Source: Lachnospiraceae bacterium
Lineage (GTDB): Bacteria; Bacillota; Clostridia; Lachnospirales; Lachnospiraceae
Assembly (NCBI GenBank): GCA_021205045.1
Contig: JAJPYH010000205.1
Location: forward strand, 1-12,034
Length of the DNA: 12,034 nt
Reading direction: 5' to 3'
Under the pieces are notes generated by a model. The model was not told the DNA's origin. It was given only the letters and a program-made list of their open reading frames with translations, and searched no databases. Below, one piece after another: positions 8,255 to 12,034 of this stretch. A program made the position numbers and the translations under genes. Numbering within the stretch: position 1 is the first letter of the stretch; the number at the start of each line of letters is the position of its first letter.

Positions 8255-9691
8255 CTACTCCGCCTTATAAACATGGTACATGATAAAGTCGTTCTGCTCC
8301 ACTCCCATCTCCCCTTCATCCTCCATCACAAGGCCGTAGGCGTCGAGAGTGCTCTGGCTGATCTGCTCACAATTGTAGGTGTAAAAGAAATAAATATCGC
8401 CCTCCAGGTTTTCCCAGTCCACATCCTGCAGATCCACCAGCTGATCGCTGTCCACATAATACTCATAGATCAGACGATATGTGGAGAAATTATAGACAAC
8501 GATATCCTCCTGCTGCAGATGCTCCTCCAGATAGGCCATGGTCAGATCAGTGTTGAGCTCCAGATATTCCTGGTCAATGGCCTCTCTGTAGCGCTCCACG
8601 CCGATGGTGCAGCAAAAAAACAACAGCACCAGCTGATACCAGTTCTCCGCATGGCTCCAGGAAAGGGCAAAAAAGACGCACAGAAGGCCAAGTGCCGGAT
8701 AGACATAACGGCTGTAATAAATGGGGCTGAAAATCCAGGAAACAATCACGCCTCCCGCACAGGTCAGGAAAGGCACCAGCCAGCAGAAAACGGAGAAAAC
8801 ATCCAGGGAATCACGCTCTCTGACCAGACTGATCAGGCCGATCACTCCCCCCGCCACCAGCAGGATCATGGTCATAACGGTGGTATATTGTACATCCGTG
8901 CCGAAAGCCCAGGTAAAATAAGACAGAATCGTCTCTCCGGTGATCTCGGGAATCCAATAGGAAGTATTTACCGCCTGAAACTGCCCCAGAAGGACCAGAA
9001 ACCAGGGAAGATAAGCTATAAACATCAGTACCACGGTGATCAGCCAGCGCAGCAGCTGCTTTCTCTTCCAGATAAGCAGAGCCACAAAAAGCAGACCGCA
9101 GATCACCACAGCGGACACAAAGGAAAAATAATGGGTATAGGCAGTCCCCACTCCCCAGACAGCAAAGAATATCCAGTGGCGCAGCTTTCCGGTCATATAA
9201 GCCTCATAGGCTTCCAGGCCGCAGAAGGTCACAAAGAACAGGCCCCAGGAATACATCCTGACCTGCACTCCATACTCCATGGTGCACACCAGAAAGCTTA
9301 AGGAGGCGATGAATAAAAGCCCTGGAAAAGGCTTCTGCGTCTTTCTCTGTACCCAGAGACCGCCCCCCAGCAAAGTCAGTGTGACCGGAATAATGACCAC
9401 AATCTTCTGCACCAGCAGCCTGTAGGTCTGGGTGGGAAAAAGAAGCGCCGCGATTTTGGCTATGATATAGTACAGCGGCGGGTGCACATCCCCGGCCGTC
9501 CCCTCGATGATCCCCTGAAAATTATTCTGTATCAGATTCATGGTAAAGGCTTCATCCGTGTGCACGTTGTTGTTAAAGCACAAAGAGATTAAAAGTGCCG
9601 TCACCAGAAGGGACGCTGTAATGACAAGCGCCCTGGCGTGTCTGTTCAGTTTCTGATATATACGGGAAGCCAACAGGCTTAGCTTTGTCAT
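8255..9691 (-). CDS. GT-C fold membrane glycosyltransferase (PMT/GT39-like)
   Basis: This 478-residue polytopic membrane protein has about 9-11 hydrophobic segments. It carries hallmarks of the PMT/ArnT-like glycosyltransferases, which move a sugar from a polyprenyl-phosphate donor outside the membrane. After the first helix (20-38) comes an outer loop with HTDEAF, whose Asp46-Glu47 is the likely catalytic pair, and DVHPPLYY (68-75). VRMYSWG (144-150) and SRYVYPALG (327-335) also fit. A soluble C-terminal region of about 110 residues (from about 366) is acidic and tyrosine-rich. The acceptor cannot be predicted. An in-frame stop two codons before the ATG fixes 9691 as the earliest start, but the nearest AGG is some 15 bases away, so initiation looks weak. 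It lies 58 bases after ilvN copy 2 with no visible promoter and precedes the unknown membrane protein. Confidence 0.88.
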   Translation of the reverse strand: MTKLSLLASRIYQKLNRHARALVITASLLVTALLISLCFNNNVHTDEAFTMNLIQNNFQGIIEGTAGDVHPPLYYIIAKIAALLFPTQTYRLLVQKIVVIIPVTLTLLGGGLWVQRKTQKPFPGLLFIASLSFLVCTMEYGVQVRMYSWGLFFVTFCGLEAYEAYMTGKLRHWIFFAVWGVGTAYTHYFSFVSAVVICGLLFVALLIWKRKQLLRWLITVVLMFIAYLPWFLVLLGQFQAVNTSYWIPEITGETILSYFTWAFGTDVQYTTVMTMILLVAGGVIGLISLVRERDSLDVFSVFCWLVPFLTCAGGVIVSWIFSPIYYSRYVYPALGLLCVFFALSWSHAENWYQLVLLFFCCTIGVERYREAIDQEYLELNTDLTMAYLEEHLQQEDIVVYNFSTYRLIYEYYVDSDQLVDLQDVDWENLEGDIYFFYTYNCEQISQSTLDAYGLVMEDEGEMGVEQNDFIMYHVYKAE

Positions 9692-9749
9692 GGATTAGTT
9701 TGTTCTACCTTTTCTTATTGGAATATGCGCTGACCGGACTACGTTTCCC

Positions 9750-10235
9750 TTACTCCGCGTCAACGCACTTTGCCAGGGCCAGGGTGCCGGTGCGGGCCAC
9801 CTCCACAATGCTGACCGTGCGAAGCATGGCAATCAGCACCTGAATCTTTTCCGGAGTATCGCAGATCTGAATGATCATCTGGCTCTTGCTCATGTCCGCG
9901 ATCTCCGCCTTCATCATCTGGCAGATGTCAATGAGTTCACGGCGGTTGCCCAGATTATATCTGACCTTAATCAGCATCAGCTCACGGCTTAAGCTGGCGC
10001 TTTCCTCAAAGGTCTTGACCTTGATCACATCCAGCTTTTTGTTGAGCTGCTTTTCAATCTGCTCCAGAGTGCGCTGATCTCCGGAGCTGACAATGGTCAT
10101 ACAGGAGACCGTCGGATCGTCGGTCTCCCCAACAGCCAGAGATTCGATATTATAGCTTCTGCGCGCAAAAAGTCCGGCCACCTTGGAAAGCACACCGGAA
10201 CGGTTTTCCACCAGTACAGAATATATTCGCTTCAT
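9750..10235 (-). CDS. ilvN: Acetolactate synthase small (regulatory) subunit, copy 2
   Basis: This 161-residue ACT-domain subunit is the direct partner of the adjacent ilvB. It has VLVENRSGVLSKVAGLF (7-23), RRSYNIESL, LEQIEKQLNKKLDV and a C-terminal domain ending VEVARTGTLAL. It aligns end to end with ilvN copy 1, with clearly higher similarity in the N-terminal ACT half than in the C-terminal half, so the two are old paralogues and not a recent duplication. The ATG at 10235 lies 12 bases after the ilvB stop. Its AGGAGG overlaps that stop (TAGGAGG) with 8-base spacing, which favours coupled translation. A GTG at 10244 is in frame but overlaps the ribosome site and is rejected. Confidence 0.95.
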   Translation of the reverse strand: MKRIYSVLVENRSGVLSKVAGLFARRSYNIESLAVGETDDPTVSCMTIVSSGDQRTLEQIEKQLNKKLDVIKVKTFEESASLSRELMLIKVRYNLGNRRELIDICQMMKAEIADMSKSQMIIQICDTPEKIQVLIAMLRTVSIVEVARTGTLALAKCVDAE

Positions 10236-10247
10236 CCTTCCCACCTC

Positions 10248-11867
10248 CTACACAACAACCAGATCCATGGGATCAATCAGGCACTCCAGGATCATAGACT
10301 CATCTTTGGCAAGAAACCTGTCCAGAGTCTCCTCGCACCCGTCCATGTTCTCCAGGCGCAGAAACGGGATATCATAGGCCGCGGAGAGTTTCGCCAGATC
10401 GGGGCTTCCCGCCAGGTCGATCATACTGTAATTGTCTGAATAGGTATAATGCTGATACTCTCTCACCATACCCAGCACCTGATTTTTGAGCACAATGATC
10501 TTCACCGGCACATGGTGCTGACACATGGTAGCCAGCTCCATCATGGACATCTGAAAGGAGCCGTCTCCGCAGACCGCGACGACCTGCCTGTCCGGTGCCG
10601 CCAGCTTGGCTCCGATGGCCGCGGGAATGGAATAGCCCATGGTACCCATGCCTCCGGTGGTCATGAAGCGGCCCTTGCGGACGATATGGTAAGCGCAGGA
10701 CCAGATCTGGTTCTGTCCCACATCCGCCACATATACCGCATCCTCATCCATCTTTTCAGAGAGCATGGTGATAAAGGCCGCCGGATCCACATAGGCCGGG
10801 TTGGGCGTCCGCTTGGGCTCCATGGTCTTTCTGTAAAAGGAGAGCTGATCCAGCCATCTTCTGTGGCTGCCGCCGAAAGGCATGCTCATAAAATCCTGAA
10901 GGATGCTCTTCACATCCCCAACCAGAGGAATGGTGGGACCGGCGTTTTTGCCGATCTCAGCCGGGTCAACGTCGATATGAACCAGGGTCTTATTCTGGGT
11001 GATCAGACCGGGCTGGGATACGGCACGGTCGGCCACTCTGGCGCCGATCATCAGAAGCACATCGGACTCGTTCATGGCTTTGTTGGCATAAGGCTTGCCG
11101 TTATTGCCCACCATGCCGAAATACAGCGGATGCTCTGTGGGCATGGCACTGATACCCATCATGGTGCTGACCACGGGGATATTATATTTCTCCGCGAATT
11201 CCCGAAGCTCTTTGGCCGCGTCCGCGGTCAGAACGCCGCCGCCTGCACAGATAATAGGCTTGGCGCTGGTCTCTAAGGCCATAGCCACCCGGCGGATCTG
11301 GGGGACGTTTCCCTTGACAGTGGGCTTGTAGGTGCGGAGATTGACTTCTTTGGGATAGGAAAAGCTTTTGAGCTCAGCGTTCTGGACATCGATGGGCATA
11401 TCGATCAGGACCGGGCCCTTTCTGCCTGTGTTGGCGATATGAAAGGCCTCCTTGAAAATCCTGGGGATATCCTCCACGTGCTTGACCAGATAGCTGTATT
11501 TGACAAAGGATTCCACGGTGCCGGTGATGTCCGCCTCCTGGAACACATCCCGTCCGATCAGCTCGCTGTTGACCTGTCCGGTGATAATGATCATGGGAAT
11601 GGAGTCCGCGTGGGCTGTGGCTACGCCGGTGATCACGTTAGTGGCGCCGGGGCCGCTGGTGACGGCGCATACGCCGGGGCGGTTGGTCAGGCGGGCCATG
11701 CCGCTGGCGGCATGAGCCGCGTTCTGCTCCGTGCGGATCAGAATCCTCCTGATATCTGACTTCAGTATACTGTTATAAAATGGACAGATCGCAACACCGG
11801 GATACCCGAAAACGGTTGTGACCTTCTCCTCCTCCAGACATTTGACAATGGCATCGGCACCTCTCAT
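10248..11867 (-). CDS. ilvB: Acetolactate synthase large (catalytic) subunit
   Basis: This 539-residue thiamine-diphosphate and FAD enzyme condenses two pyruvates to acetolactate, or pyruvate with 2-oxobutyrate, the first common step of branched-chain amino acid synthesis. The catalytic glutamate is Glu47 (RTEQNA), and TSGPGATN (70-77) follows. The diphosphate/Mg motif is GDGSFQMS (434-441) with KNQVLGMV (461-468). Two positions differ from the usual pattern: GYPGV (21-25) in place of GYPGG, and MVREYQ with Tyr471 where most acetolactate synthases have the Trp that favours 2-oxobutyrate and binds sulfonylurea-type inhibitors. The ATG at 11867 has GGAGGAGGAG just upstream. It is followed by ilvN copy 2. 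Another TPP enzyme of the pyruvate-oxidase group is possible, but the adjacent small subunit argues strongly for acetolactate synthase. Confidence 0.95.
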   Translation of the reverse strand: MRGADAIVKCLEEEKVTTVFGYPGVAICPFYNSILKSDIRRILIRTEQNAAHAASGMARLTNRPGVCAVTSGPGATNVITGVATAHADSIPMIIITGQVNSELIGRDVFQEADITGTVESFVKYSYLVKHVEDIPRIFKEAFHIANTGRKGPVLIDMPIDVQNAELKSFSYPKEVNLRTYKPTVKGNVPQIRRVAMALETSAKPIICAGGGVLTADAAKELREFAEKYNIPVVSTMMGISAMPTEHPLYFGMVGNNGKPYANKAMNESDVLLMIGARVADRAVSQPGLITQNKTLVHIDVDPAEIGKNAGPTIPLVGDVKSILQDFMSMPFGGSHRRWLDQLSFYRKTMEPKRTPNPAYVDPAAFITMLSEKMDEDAVYVADVGQNQIWSCAYHIVRKGRFMTTGGMGTMGYSIPAAIGAKLAAPDRQVVAVCGDGSFQMSMMELATMCQHHVPVKIIVLKNQVLGMVREYQHYTYSDNYSMIDLAGSPDLAKLSAAYDIPFLRLENMDGCEETLDRFLAKDESMILECLIDPMDLVVV

Positions 11868-11909
11868 AGTCTGCTCCTCCTCCTTTGGGGTTTCGAAATC
11901 GTTCCTGAT

Positions 11910-11924
11910 TGTTTACTAAAAATT
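11910..11924 (-). promoter_or_regulatory. CodY-like box at the ilvB start point
   Basis: On the minus strand AATTTTTAGTAAACA matches the CodY consensus AATTTTCWGAAAATT at 11 of 15 positions. It lies between the -10 and the leader and overlaps the predicted start point, where binding would repress. CodY commonly represses ilv genes in Firmicutes when branched-chain amino acids are plentiful. AT-rich promoters give such matches by chance, so this is only a candidate. Confidence 0.3.
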
Positions 11925-11925
11925 T

Positions 11926-11954
11926 ATGATAGCACAAATTTTTGACTGATACAA
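11926..11954 (-). promoter_or_regulatory. ilvB: Predicted promoter of ilvB-ilvN
   Basis: On the minus strand TTGTAT (11954-11949), a 17-base spacer and TATCAT (11931-11926) preceded by TGC form an extended -10 sigma-A promoter. The start would be near 11919, with a leader of about 52 bases, too short for a T-box or a leader-peptide attenuator. The 10-mer ATTTATGATA that contains this -10 also occurs at 11990-11999, but that copy lacks a good -35. The rest of the sequence to the window edge shows no gene. Confidence 0.7.
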
Positions 11955-12034
11955 CTGATTTATTTTACTTCTGAGCTGCTTTATAAGCCATTTATGATAA
12001 TGTCCTTATATACCACAAGAGAAAATGTCCCAAA

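Noticed and set aside
8105..9301. Long plus-strand open frame (398 codons) opposite the glycosyltransferase gene
   Set aside because: Its translation is low-complexity, rich in His, Gln and Lys, the reverse image of a membrane protein. It has no ribosome site and no family features, while the minus strand has clear GT-C motifs.

Overview
The window looks like chromosomal DNA of an anaerobic, low-oxygen-lifestyle Firmicute, most likely a gut-type Clostridia/Lachnospiraceae member. This is inferred from the style of the proteins, the strong AGGAGG ribosome binding sites, the sigma-A type promoters with TGn extensions, and an oxygen-sensitive indolepyruvate ferredoxin oxidoreductase. Base composition is about half GC. 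All genes but one are on the minus strand. I see no rRNA, tRNA, CRISPR array, complete insertion sequence or phage gene.

Reading leftward from the right edge, the first block is branched-chain amino acid synthesis. A promoter near 11926-11954 drives ilvB (acetolactate synthase large subunit) and ilvN copy 2 (small subunit). Two membrane-protein genes follow: a GT-C type glycosyltransferase and an unrecognised protein with a membrane segment at each end. Then a fresh promoter at 7450-7478 drives a second ilvN (copy 1) and, after a 213-base gap, ilvC (ketol-acid reductoisomerase). The ilv cluster therefore carries two different regulatory subunits and is split by two cell-envelope type genes. 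A hairpin after ilvC (5544-5567) probably ends this block.

The second block is iorA-iorB, an indolepyruvate (arylpyruvate) ferredoxin oxidoreductase with its own promoter at 5465-5493, a possible structured leader, and a terminator at 2952-2986. It oxidises aryl-pyruvates made by transamination of aromatic amino acids to aryl-acetyl-CoA and reduced ferredoxin.

The third block is a divergent pair: a plus-strand amidohydrolase (1991-2842) and a minus-strand AMP-forming acyl-CoA ligase (1798-140). They share a 192-base promoter region with two inverted repeats that look like operators. The ligase is interrupted by one in-frame amber codon (427-425) just before its C-terminal lid domain. A 44-base tandem duplication covers its last codons.

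The most notable points are the amber-interrupted ligase, the duplicated ilvN around an embedded glycosyltransferase pair, an acetolactate synthase with Tyr where the conserved substrate-selecting Trp is expected, and the palindromic control region of the divergent pair. I did not find a clear new multi-gene system; the glycosyltransferase/unknown pair is the least explained part.
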